A stretch of DNA of 55,376 nucleotides from the NCBI GenBank assembly GCA_040902445.1, contig JBBDXJ010000009.1:1-55376 (forward strand), written 5' to 3'. Below, piece after piece: positions 31,893 through 39,542 of this stretch. Under the pieces are notes generated by a model. It searched no databases. It saw only the letters and a list, made by a program, of their open reading frames with translations, and was not told where the DNA came from. The position numbers and the translations under genes were made by a program. The stretch comes from Chryseosolibacter sp040902445 (GTDB lineage: Bacteria > Bacteroidota > Bacteroidia > Cytophagales > Cyclobacteriaceae). How positions within the stretch are numbered: position 1 is the stretch's first letter; every line of letters starts with the position of its first letter.

Positions 31893-33086
31893 TCACGGCG
31901 TATTCACTTCATTAAAGCTTCCCCCCGCATCATCCGTCCAACTCATCGGATAATTTTTATCCAGGAACTCAAGAGAGTCTTTCGTCAAATGCAGGGGCCG
32001 GAAAGTATCTATCATCACGGCGAGTTCATGGGTTTCTTTTGCGCCAATACTTTTCTCCACCGTCCCTGGATGCGGACCATGAGGTAAACCGCCGGGGTGT
32101 AGTGTAAACGACCCGCGTTCAATTCCCCGACGGCTCATAAAATTTCCTTCGGCGTAATACAATACCTCATCGCTATCGATGTTGCTGTGGTTGTATGGTG
32201 CCGGGATCGACAGCGGATGATAATCAAATAACCTTGGCACAAAGGAGCAAATGACAAAGTTGCGTCCCTGAAAAGTCTGATGGACGGGCGGGGGTTGGTG
32301 AATGCGACCAGTGATCGGCTCAAAATCATGAATAGAAAATGCATAGGGCCAGAGGAAACCATCCCACCCCACAAGATCTAACGGGCTGTGTTCATATACG
32401 TATTGATGGAGAAATCCCTGCTTCTTGATCTTGACCAGGAATTCTCCTTTGCTCGTATCGGTGATCAATTCATGTGGCGGACGAATGTCGCGCTCACAGT
32501 AGGGCGCATGCTCCAGTAACTGGCCCAGCTGGTTGCGGTATCGCTTTACAGTTTCCACAGGCGAGGCAGATTCAATGATCAATAATCGGAGAGGGCTTTC
32601 ATCAAACTCAAGTTTGTAGATCACCGTGCGGGGAATCACCACATAATCGCCCTGTCTGATCTCCAGTTTGCCAAACTGCGAGATGAGTGAGCCCTTGCCG
32701 TCGTGAACAAAAAGAACTTCGTCGCCTTCAGCATTTTTATAAAAATAATCCATCCGGCGCTGGCGGGGCGAACAGATAGAGATCGAACAATCGCTGTTGG
32801 TCAACAACACCTTTCGCGCGCTGAGAAAATCATCTCCCGTGGTCACAACCTTTGACGTGTTGAGATGCGTCTGACGCAAAGCATAGTCTTCGATTCTTTT
32901 TGCTCCGTACGCCACCGGGTCTTTTAGTCTTTTTATCCGTGTCGGAGGGTTTATATGGTAGAGGATGGAACATATTCCGGAAAACCCTTCCGAACTGACC
33001 ACCTCCTCTTTATACAAGCTCCCATCAGGTTGCCTGAACTGCGTGTGCCGCTTGGGTGGTATGCTGCCGAGTCGATGGTAGTACAT
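31893..33086 (-). CDS. hmgA: homogentisate 1,2-dioxygenase
   Basis: Opens the ring of homogentisate in tyrosine and phenylalanine breakdown, using Fe2+. The 397-residue protein starts MYYHRLGSIPPKRHTQFRQP, the typical Bacteroidota HmgA start. The C-terminal cupin shows HDFEPITGRIHQPPPVHQTF, FVPRLFDYHPLSIPAPYNHS and LHPGGLPHGPHPG, which carry His ligands and catalytic residues. The length is slightly under the ~430 of proteobacterial enzymes but usual for this group. It starts 28 bases downstream of the protease gene's stop on the same strand; fumarylacetoacetase and HPD genes are not in the window. Confidence 0.9.
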   Translation of the reverse strand: MYYHRLGSIPPKRHTQFRQPDGSLYKEEVVSSEGFSGICSILYHINPPTRIKRLKDPVAYGAKRIEDYALRQTHLNTSKVVTTGDDFLSARKVLLTNSDCSISICSPRQRRMDYFYKNAEGDEVLFVHDGKGSLISQFGKLEIRQGDYVVIPRTVIYKLEFDESPLRLLIIESASPVETVKRYRNQLGQLLEHAPYCERDIRPPHELITDTSKGEFLVKIKKQGFLHQYVYEHSPLDLVGWDGFLWPYAFSIHDFEPITGRIHQPPPVHQTFQGRNFVICSFVPRLFDYHPLSIPAPYNHSNIDSDEVLYYAEGNFMSRRGIERGSFTLHPGGLPHGPHPGTVEKSIGAKETHELAVMIDTFRPLHLTKDSLEFLDKNYPMSWTDDAGGSFNEVNTP

Positions 33087-33114
33087 AAATTCTTTTTACG
33101 TGAGTCCGCTGCCC

Positions 33115-34728
33115 TCACATTTCGGATCTGTTCAATTCCGGGATACGGTCAAACATTTTTATCGCCTGCATAAATACTTCATTTGTCTCATTAATTACGG
33201 GATAGTATCCTTCATTTCCCCATATTTTGCGGGCGATCTGCGCTTTCACGTGCACTCTGAATAATTTTTTCTTTTCACGTACCTCAGGGTAGTCGGCCTC
33301 GACCGTGTTGCGTTCGCCGGTTTCAACCAGGTCGTTTAACATCTGATCGCTCACCACGAATTTTGACAGGAAAGTCTCAAAGCCTTTGCTCTCAAGTTCC
33401 GTTTTATTTTTTTCTGCGTAATTAAAAGTGTATTCCTGCAGTGCTGTGGAGTTGTAGAGTTCATTCAGGTAGTGGCTGTTTAGTGTCGTATCAAGGGGAA
33501 CGAAATAATCCGGCATAATACCGCCACCGCCATAAACCGTGCGACCATTTAACGTGAGGAACTCCAGTGAATCATTTACTTTAATACTATCTGCGTGGAA
33601 GAATTCCCCGTGATTATAACGGCTGATAATGTCGCGGGCATATTCATCGCCATCCTGATAAGGTTTCTGGATTGAACGACCGCTTGGGGTGTAATACCTT
33701 GAGATGGTGAGGCGAAGTTCGGAGCCATCGCTAAGGTCAAAAGGTGATTGAACCAGACCTTTTCCAAAGCTGCGGCGGCCGACAACCAGGGCGCGGTCAT
33801 TATCCTGTAAAGCGCCTGCAAGGATCTCGGAAGCCGACGCGCTGCCTTCGTTAACCAGCACGATCACATCACCTGTTTCAAATTCTCCTTTGTCGGTAGC
33901 AAAAGCTTCAGCATTGTAACGACGTTCCTTTCCTTTTTGTGAAACAATCTTTTTTCCCGTGGGCAAAAACTCATCGGCCATCTGGATCGCCACATTCATA
34001 TATCCACCGGGATTGCCCTGAAGATCGAGCACGAGTTTTTTCATACCTTTTTCCTTTAAGGATGTCAGCCCTTGCTGGAACTCATCAAAAGTTGTTGCTG
34101 AAAACCGGTTTACTTTAATATACCCGATCTCATGGTCGACCATATAAGAAACGTCAACCGAATATTGGGGAATCTTATCGCGGATGATGGTGTATTCAAT
34201 TTCTTTTTCACCCCTCAGGATGGTGACCTCCACTTCAGTACCACGCGGGCCTTTCAAAGCTTTCATCACACCGGCATTGTTGATGCCGACTCCAGCGATA
34301 TTTTTGCCATTTACCGCGATGATCTTGTCTCCCGCCTGGATACCGAGCGCTTCGGAAGGTCCGCCGCTCAGGGGCGTGAGCACCACGATAGTATCATCAA
34401 AAATATTGAATTCCACCCCGATGCCGTCAAAATTGCCTCTGAGGTCTTCATTTGCAGCAATTCGCTCCGAGACTGGTATATAAGAGGAGTGCGGGTCGAG
34501 TTTATGCAATATTTCCTGGATAGCTTCATCGACCAGGACACTGGTGTTGACTGAATCCACATACTCTTCCTTTATCTGGGTAAGGATTTCGCGGATCTTT
34601 TGAACATCCTTATTTACATCCGAGGCACTTTTTCCTGTGTTTAAAGTGGCTCCAACGAACACGCCGGCAGCCAGGCCCAGGCAAAGCACGATAGGAAGCC
34701 GCACCTGATATTTTGAATTCTGTCTCAT
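33115..34728 (-). CDS. C-terminal processing protease (S41, PDZ)
   Basis: A 537-residue periplasmic S41A peptidase. The N-terminus has a signal/anchor helix (VLCLGLAAGVFVGATL). A PDZ domain covers about residues 85-170 (GIGVEFNIFDDTIVVL, GIQAGDKIIAVNGK). The catalytic Ser lies in NEGSASASEILAGALQD and the Lys in RRSFGKGLVQ. It trims C-terminal ends of periplasmic or secreted proteins. It is divergent from the hemerythrin-like gene and may be co-transcribed with hmgA. Confidence 0.93.
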   Translation of the reverse strand: MRQNSKYQVRLPIVLCLGLAAGVFVGATLNTGKSASDVNKDVQKIREILTQIKEEYVDSVNTSVLVDEAIQEILHKLDPHSSYIPVSERIAANEDLRGNFDGIGVEFNIFDDTIVVLTPLSGGPSEALGIQAGDKIIAVNGKNIAGVGINNAGVMKALKGPRGTEVEVTILRGEKEIEYTIIRDKIPQYSVDVSYMVDHEIGYIKVNRFSATTFDEFQQGLTSLKEKGMKKLVLDLQGNPGGYMNVAIQMADEFLPTGKKIVSQKGKERRYNAEAFATDKGEFETGDVIVLVNEGSASASEILAGALQDNDRALVVGRRSFGKGLVQSPFDLSDGSELRLTISRYYTPSGRSIQKPYQDGDEYARDIISRYNHGEFFHADSIKVNDSLEFLTLNGRTVYGGGGIMPDYFVPLDTTLNSHYLNELYNSTALQEYTFNYAEKNKTELESKGFETFLSKFVVSDQMLNDLVETGERNTVEADYPEVREKKKLFRVHVKAQIARKIWGNEGYYPVINETNEVFMQAIKMFDRIPELNRSEM

Positions 34729-34867
34729 ATACGAAATTTAATACAACTATTGCATAATGCTAAAATAAATGGTTGGCATGAAAATCTACAGATTGTGGCA
34801 AATGCACTGCCACAAAATGGTTTTTTTTCTTTTAACTACAGCTTTCTGACTATATTTACCTTTATCA

Positions 34868-35656
34868 ATGGATAAGTCTGCCCTTAAAAATACGACCATT
34901 CAGGAACTGGTTGATCAAAACTACGTCCACGGATATGTGCTGTTTTATCTGGGAATCCGTTTTTATGAATATTCCGAACTCACCCTTGTGGAGGTATGCG
35001 CCCAGCGCGGATTAAAGGTAGAACAGATTGTCAGGGAGTTGGAATCTCCCACCCATTTAGAAGAAGCTGATCTTCCACTGATCTCCTATCCTATCGACCT
35101 GATCATCGAATATCTCAAACATTCGCATTTTCTTTTTATCAAGCATAAACTTCCCTACATCGCCAGGCTTGTGGAAAGCTTTAAAGCCTGCCCGACCGAA
35201 AACGGCACGTTCGGGCGGGCCCAACACGATGATTACCTGCAGGTAGAAAGGGACCTCAAAATGGTTTTCCCTCTTTTCGTTGAGGATTTTATTGAACACA
35301 TCTACGAAGAAGAAGATACGCTTTTCCATTATATCCTTGCTTTAGAAAAAGCGTCCAAAGGAAAATTTTCACCTGGAAAACTTTTTTATCTGATGGAGAA
35401 AAATTCTGTCCAGAAGTTTGCAATGGAGCACGAGGCGCATGATGATGAGATGGAAGGGATCAGAAAGATCACAAAGGATTACAAGCTTCTGGATCGCGCG
35501 CCCCTTCACGTCAAAGTCATTTATAATGAATTAAAGGCTTTTGAAAAAAGTCTGATCACGCATGCCCGGATAGAAAATGAAATTCTGTTTCCCAAAGCGA
35601 TGGGTATCGAAAGCAAAGTCAGGAAACGTTTCTTTGATCTGGGTAAATTCAATTAG
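34868..35656 (+). CDS. hemerythrin-domain protein (RIC/ScdA-like)
   Basis: A 262-residue protein. The N-terminal ~75 residues (LVDQNYVHGYVLFYLGIRFYEY) resemble the DUF542-like domain before hemerythrin domains of iron-sulfur repair proteins. The C-terminal domain has the spaced ligands HFLFIKHKLPYIARL, FIEHIYEEEDTLFHYI, MEHEAHDDEMEGI and THARIENEILFPKA, fitting a di-iron four-helix bundle. The N-domain lacks an obvious Cys pair as in ScdA. Residues 107-118 (ACPTENGTFGRA) are encoded by a GC-rich palindromic repeat and break the first helix loop. It probably guards against oxidative or nitrosative damage. Confidence 0.75.
   Translation: MDKSALKNTTIQELVDQNYVHGYVLFYLGIRFYEYSELTLVEVCAQRGLKVEQIVRELESPTHLEEADLPLISYPIDLIIEYLKHSHFLFIKHKLPYIARLVESFKACPTENGTFGRAQHDDYLQVERDLKMVFPLFVEDFIEHIYEEEDTLFHYILALEKASKGKFSPGKLFYLMEKNSVQKFAMEHEAHDDEMEGIRKITKDYKLLDRAPLHVKVIYNELKAFEKSLITHARIENEILFPKAMGIESKVRKRFFDLGKFN
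35186..35220. repeat. GC-rich palindromic repeat inside the hemerythrin-domain gene
   Basis: GCCTGCCCG (35186-35194) and CGGGCGGGC (35212-35220) form a 9-bp stem with one G-T pair. The same family is nested in the purN repeat at 30357-30389. Here it is read in frame without a stop and encodes a loop of Pro, Gly and polar residues, consistent with insertion tolerated between two helices. Confidence 0.7.
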
Positions 35657-35698
35657 TGTTTTCGGGGTTTTTAATTTTTCCTTTCTGCTAACGCGATC

Positions 35699-36118
35699 AT
35701 GGGCAGAGTCCTCGCAATTGATTATGGATTAAAACGAACCGGTATTGCGGTCACCGATCCTCTGCGGATTATAGCAACCCCCCTGGAAACAGTACTCACC
35801 CATGCCTTGCTCAATTTTCTGAAGGCTTATACGCAGCGAGAACCTGTCGATGAGTTTGTTATCGGCATGCCTCGCACTTTGAAAAATAAGGATTCAGAAA
35901 TTGCCCCCCAGGTCCGAAAATTTGTTGTGGAATTAAAAGCGGCTTTTCCCGAAAAACCTGTTCACGAAGTAGACGAACGTTTCACGAGCAGCATGGCAAA
36001 ACGGGCAATGATCGAGGGAGGAATGAAAAAAAAGGACCGGCAGATAAAAGGCAACGCCGACAGGATCAGTGCGACAATAATCCTGCAATCGTTCCTGAAC
36101 ACAATTAAACGAACGTAG
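35699..36118 (+). CDS. ruvX: Holliday junction resolvase-like protein RuvX/YqgF
   Basis: A 139-residue RNase-H-fold protein implicated in 16S rRNA 5' processing. The start GRVLAIDYGLKRTGIAVTD carries the first catalytic Asp; EFVIGMPRTLKNKDSE and VHEVDERFTSSMAKRAM provide the acidic residues. Length is standard. The TAG stop codon at 36116-36118 is the beginning of the palindromic repeat 36116-36139. Confidence 0.93.
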   Translation: MGRVLAIDYGLKRTGIAVTDPLRIIATPLETVLTHALLNFLKAYTQREPVDEFVIGMPRTLKNKDSEIAPQVRKFVVELKAAFPEKPVHEVDERFTSSMAKRAMIEGGMKKKDRQIKGNADRISATIILQSFLNTIKRT

Positions 36119-36139
36119 AGACAAGGCCTGCCTTGTCTC
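36116..36139. repeat. palindromic repeat at the ruvX stop
   Basis: GAGACAAGGC (36118-36127), CT, then GCCTTGTCTC (36130-36139), a perfect 10-bp inverted repeat preceded by TA. Identical over 24 bases to 26028-26051. The ruvX stop codon TAG is made of the first bases. It could form a transcription or RNA-stability hairpin. Confidence 0.85.
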
Positions 36140-36160
36140 CTGCGGGCAGATTATTTTTAT

Positions 36161-36168
36161 TATTTTTG
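36161..36168 (+). promoter_or_regulatory. -7 promoter element TATTTTTG for def
   Basis: A TAnnTTTG match ending four bases before the def ATG at 36173. If used, the mRNA would have practically no leader. No -33 TTTG is visible, because the palindromic repeat lies close upstream. Confidence 0.35.
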
Positions 36169-36172
36169 CGCA

Positions 36173-36727
36173 ATGATCTATCCTATAGTCATGTATGGCG
36201 ATCCCGTGCTGCGGCAGCGGGCAAAAGACATCGAGCCCGGAACCGATATCAAGCAGTTGGTGAGCGACATGTTTGAAACCCTCAATGGAGCAAACGGTAT
36301 TGGTCTTGCTGCTGCGCAGATCGGGAAAAGTTTGCGTCTCTTTATTGTTGATGGCACCTCGCTGGAGGATGACACGGGCATGGTTGATTTTAAAAAAGTT
36401 TTTGTCAATGCTGAAATGATTGAAGAAGCTGGTATCCCCTGGGAATTCGAAGAAGGCTGTTTGAGTATTCCCAATATCCGTGAAAAGATCTCCCGCAAAG
36501 AACATTTAAGGATCCGTTATTACGATGAGAACTGGAATCTGTTCGAAGAGGAATACGATGGAATGAAAGCACGTATCATCCAGCATGAATACGATCATAT
36601 AGAAGGCAAGATGTTTGTCGATTACCTCACTCCACTGAAGAAGCGTTTGCTGAAAGGAAAATTATCGGATATTTCCAAGGGCAAGGTTGATACGGAATAC
36701 AGGATTACAGCACCGTTGCGGAAGTAG
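36173..36727 (+). CDS. def: peptide deformylase
   Basis: Removes the formyl group from new proteins with a bound metal. The 184-residue enzyme has all three motifs: NGIGLAAAQIG (about residues 41-51), EEGCLSIP with the metal Cys, and IIQHEYDHIEG with the H-E-x-x-H metal/catalytic motif. Its TAG stop runs into another palindrome (GGACAGGG / CCCTGTCC). Confidence 0.96.
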   Translation: MIYPIVMYGDPVLRQRAKDIEPGTDIKQLVSDMFETLNGANGIGLAAAQIGKSLRLFIVDGTSLEDDTGMVDFKKVFVNAEMIEEAGIPWEFEEGCLSIPNIREKISRKEHLRIRYYDENWNLFEEEYDGMKARIIQHEYDHIEGKMFVDYLTPLKKRLLKGKLSDISKGKVDTEYRITAPLRK

Positions 36728-36748
36728 GGACAGGGCTCGCCCCTGTCC
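36725..36748. repeat. palindrome at the def stop, similar in design to the ruvX element
   Basis: GGACAGGG (36728-36735) and CCCTGTCC (36741-36748) pair across CTCGC. Like the elements at purN and ruvX it begins with TAG (the def stop) and spans 24 bases, with changes on both arms that keep pairing. Relationship by descent is plausible, not proved. Confidence 0.6.
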
Positions 36749-36775
36749 ACGTTCAAAGATAATAATTTATTCACA

Positions 36776-36800
36776 GGGGATAGAGGCAAGCCCTATCCCC
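36776..36800. repeat. inverted repeat before the aminotransferase gene
   Basis: GGGGATAG (36776-36783) and CTATCCCC (36793-36800) are perfect complements around AGGCAAGCC. Together with the palindrome at 36725 it gives two hairpins in the 90-base gap between def and the aminotransferase gene. Confidence 0.55.
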
Positions 36801-36817
36801 ACTATCCCTACCCTAAT

Positions 36818-37963
36818 ATGCTATCGATCCCTTCCCGCCTTCCCGATATCGGCATCACCATTTTTGATGTCATGACCAAAATGGCCAACGAGCATGGGGC
36901 CATAAATCTATCACAGGGCTTTCCTGATTTTGACATCGATCCCAAACTCGTGGCCCTTGTTCACGAGTATATGGTAAAAGGCCATAACCAATATGCGACC
37001 ATGCCGGGGGTTGCGGCCCTCCGTCAGATACTTGCTGAGGTGATAGGCAAGACCTATAATCACAAAGTTAGCTGGGAAACGGACATTACTGTCACTTCCG
37101 GCGCCACCGAAGGGATCTTTGCCTGCATATCCGCTTTTATCAGCCCCGGTGACGAAGTGATTCTGTTTGATCCCGCTTATGATTCGTACGATCCGGCCAT
37201 TCGTTTGAATGGTGGAATACCGGTTCAGATCAACCTAACTTTTCCGGATTTTTCTATTGATTGGGATCAGGTGAAAAAAAAGATCACATCCCGTACGCGG
37301 ATGATGATGATCAATACACCGCACAACCCGACCGGTTCTGTACTGAAAAGAAATGACCTTGAGGAACTTGAAAGAATTGCGTTGAAGCACAATTTAATTG
37401 TCCTCAGCGATGAAGTTTACGAGCGGCTTATTTATGATGACCTTATCCATCAGAGCGTACTGAGCTTACCGGGGTTAGCTTCTCAAAGCCTGGCAATTTT
37501 TTCATTTGGAAAGACCTTTCACGCCACAGGCTGGAAGATGGGATATGTTGTTGCCCCGGAATCCCTTTCCAGGGAAGTAAAGAAGACCCATCAGTTCATT
37601 GTTTACAGCGTCAACACCCCCATTCAGTATGCACTTTCAGAATACCTGAAAGACCCGGGAAACTATAATCGGCTTGGAAAATTCTATCAGGAAAAGCGCG
37701 ATTTTTTCCTGCAGCAAATGAGCGGATCATCTTTCGAACCTTTAAAAAGCCAGGGTTCATATTTTCAGTTGTTTTCCTATAAAAACATCTCGGACAAAAG
37801 CGATATTGAAATGGCGGAGGAGATGACCAAAAAGTTCAAAGTTGCCTGTATCCCGGTTTCTGTTTTCTATAAGGACAAGACCGACAATCGTTTGCTGAGA
37901 TTTTGCTTTGCGAAAAAACTGGAAACCCTGGAGAAGGCGGGGTGCATTTTGAGAAAATTGTGA
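36818..37963 (+). CDS. class I aminotransferase (methionine/kynurenine aminotransferase type)
   Basis: A 381-residue PLP aminotransferase of fold type I. It has INLSQGFPDFDIDPKLV, the gly-rich TSGATEGIFACISAF, NTPHNPTG, the SDEVYERLIYDD segment (Asp and Tyr cofactor contacts) and the Schiff-base Lys in SFGKTFHATGWKMGY, closely like YbdL and kynurenine aminotransferase. It would transaminate methionine, glutamine or aromatic keto acids. An omega-amidase of the YafV type lies two genes on (38667), and such pairs recycle methionine or glutamine keto acids, which supports this subgroup. Confidence 0.9.
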   Translation: MLSIPSRLPDIGITIFDVMTKMANEHGAINLSQGFPDFDIDPKLVALVHEYMVKGHNQYATMPGVAALRQILAEVIGKTYNHKVSWETDITVTSGATEGIFACISAFISPGDEVILFDPAYDSYDPAIRLNGGIPVQINLTFPDFSIDWDQVKKKITSRTRMMMINTPHNPTGSVLKRNDLEELERIALKHNLIVLSDEVYERLIYDDLIHQSVLSLPGLASQSLAIFSFGKTFHATGWKMGYVVAPESLSREVKKTHQFIVYSVNTPIQYALSEYLKDPGNYNRLGKFYQEKRDFFLQQMSGSSFEPLKSQGSYFQLFSYKNISDKSDIEMAEEMTKKFKVACIPVSVFYKDKTDNRLLRFCFAKKLETLEKAGCILRKL

Positions 37964-37993
37964 GTATCTTTAAATTCCACTTTATTTTTGAGC

Positions 37994-38230
37994 ATGGATA
38001 TAAAAGCAACAAAATTAGCGCTGGTTCAAAATATCCTTGATACGCAGGAGGAGGCGATCCTTGAACAGATTAAATCGATTTTTGACTCATCAACGCAGGA
38101 CTGGTGGGATATAATTTCCGATCAGAATAAAAATGCCATTGAAGAAGGCATTGCCCAGTTAGACCGGGGAGAAGGCATTCCCGATGAGGAAGTAAGCAAC
38201 CGAATAAAGCAACAATTTGAATCCAGGTAA
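37994..38230 (+). CDS. antitoxin of a RelE/ParE-type system
   Basis: A 78-residue acidic, helical protein (MDIKATKLALVQNILDTQEE) with a C-terminal EGIAQLDRGEGIPDEEVSNR segment, typical of small antitoxins whose end binds the toxin. I start at ATG 37994; an in-frame TTG lies six bases earlier. It is followed after three bases by the toxin gene. It should neutralise the toxin and repress the pair. No DNA-binding fold of a named family is recognised. Confidence 0.75.
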   Translation: MDIKATKLALVQNILDTQEEAILEQIKSIFDSSTQDWWDIISDQNKNAIEEGIAQLDRGEGIPDEEVSNRIKQQFESR

Positions 38231-38233
38231 TGG

Positions 38234-38524
38234 ATGAAAATCCATTGGTCACCCCGGGCTTCAAATGATTATTTAGCCGTTCTTCAATATTTACAAAAAG
38301 AATGGGGCGTGAAAGTTGTTCAATCGTTTGTAAAGCGGGTTAACGATATTTTAAGCCTCATTTTGGCCAATCCCAACCTGTTTAACCCATCGCAAAAGAA
38401 AAAGGAAATCAGACGATGTGTCATTACAAAACACATCAGCCTCTATTACCGCCAGAATAATCAGAAAATTGAGTTGATTGCCTTTATTGATAATCGATCA
38501 AATCCAAAGGAGGTAAAATTTTAA
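38234..38524 (+). CDS. RelE/ParE-family toxin
   Basis: A 96-residue basic protein with the RelE/ParE fold: WSPRASNDYLAVLQYLQKEW at the start, VNDILSLILANPNLF in the middle and a C-terminal beta region RRCVITKHISLYYRQNNQKI that holds the active residues of this family. ParE-like proteins poison gyrase and RelE-like ones cut mRNA; I cannot tell which applies. Three bases separate it from the antitoxin stop. The module sits alone between two metabolic genes. Confidence 0.82.
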   Translation: MKIHWSPRASNDYLAVLQYLQKEWGVKVVQSFVKRVNDILSLILANPNLFNPSQKKKEIRRCVITKHISLYYRQNNQKIELIAFIDNRSNPKEVKF

Positions 38525-38666
38525 ATCCTGCTGCTAATTTCAGCCGTCAACTGACCAGGATTCTTTAGACACAGGCAAATACTTATCTGATTAATTTTCT
38601 TAGACTTTTTGCGCCGAATGGCGTTTCTTTGCATCCCGATAATATCGCGAAAACCACTACAATGTT

Positions 38667-39503
38667 ATGCAGGACCTGAAAATCACACTTATACAATCCG
38701 ATCTCCACTGGGAGGATACAGAAGCCAACCTGGCAATGTTCGAGGAAAAGATCTGGCAGATCGGAAATACTACAGACGTGATTGTTTTGCCGGAAATGTT
38801 TACCACGGGTTTCACCATGGCTGCACCGAAATTGTCGGAACACATGAACATGCGCACTTTCAAGTGGATGAAACAGATGGCTGACCAGACCGGAGCGCTC
38901 ATCCTGGGAAGTTACATTGTGACCGTTCACGAAAGGCATTTTAACCGCCTCCTTTGGATGGAGCCGGGTGGTCATTTTAAAACTTATGACAAGCGCCATC
39001 TCTTCAGAATGGCCAACGAGCACAAAGTCTATGCGCCGGGTGAAAGTTTGCTGATCGCATCATGGAAGGGTTGGAAGATCTGTCCGCTCGTCTGTTATGA
39101 TCTGCGGTTTCCAGTCTGGAGCCGCAACAGGTGGGATACACAGACGCGGAAATTAAACTACGATGTGCTTGTGTATGTCGCCAACTGGCCAACGACCCGT
39201 ATAGACGCATGGAATACATTACTCAAGGCAAGGGCAATCGAAAACCTGAGTTATGTAGTAGGAGTGAACCGGATAGGTCAGGATGGCAATGGAATTGAAT
39301 ACAACGGGAACTCGGCAGTCATCAGTCCCAAGGGAGAATATATTTACACTAACGAAGGCACTGAATCCATGCGGACCACTGAATTGAGTTCGAATTCACT
39401 GGAAGCATTCCGCGATCGCTTTCCTGCCTACCAGGATGCAGATGGTTTCGATATCGAGTTTGAGCAGTTTGAGGAGAGTGACCATTTCACCGGGAATAGT
39501 TAA
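38667..39503 (+). CDS. omega-amidase / nitrilase-family amidohydrolase (YafV type)
   Basis: A 278-residue nitrilase-superfamily protein. The Glu-Lys-Cys triad is visible: IVLPEMFTTGF (Glu), TYDKRHLF (Lys) and ICPLVCYDLRFPVW (Cys). It probably hydrolyses 2-oxoglutaramate or 2-oxosuccinamate made by the nearby class I aminotransferase. The 142-base gap before it contains no strong promoter match. Confidence in the family is high; substrate is inferred from the YafV-like sequence and position. Confidence 0.9.
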   Translation: MQDLKITLIQSDLHWEDTEANLAMFEEKIWQIGNTTDVIVLPEMFTTGFTMAAPKLSEHMNMRTFKWMKQMADQTGALILGSYIVTVHERHFNRLLWMEPGGHFKTYDKRHLFRMANEHKVYAPGESLLIASWKGWKICPLVCYDLRFPVWSRNRWDTQTRKLNYDVLVYVANWPTTRIDAWNTLLKARAIENLSYVVGVNRIGQDGNGIEYNGNSAVISPKGEYIYTNEGTESMRTTELSSNSLEAFRDRFPAYQDADGFDIEFEQFEESDHFTGNS

Positions 39504-39542
39504 CGCCCGCACTTACATTCTTATTAAACATTTTCACAATAC

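Noticed and set aside
31762..31953. A 63-residue reading frame in the gap after homogentisate dioxygenase
   Set aside because: It is low complexity (Thr/Pro-rich from CACC repeats) and runs antisense into the dioxygenase gene.
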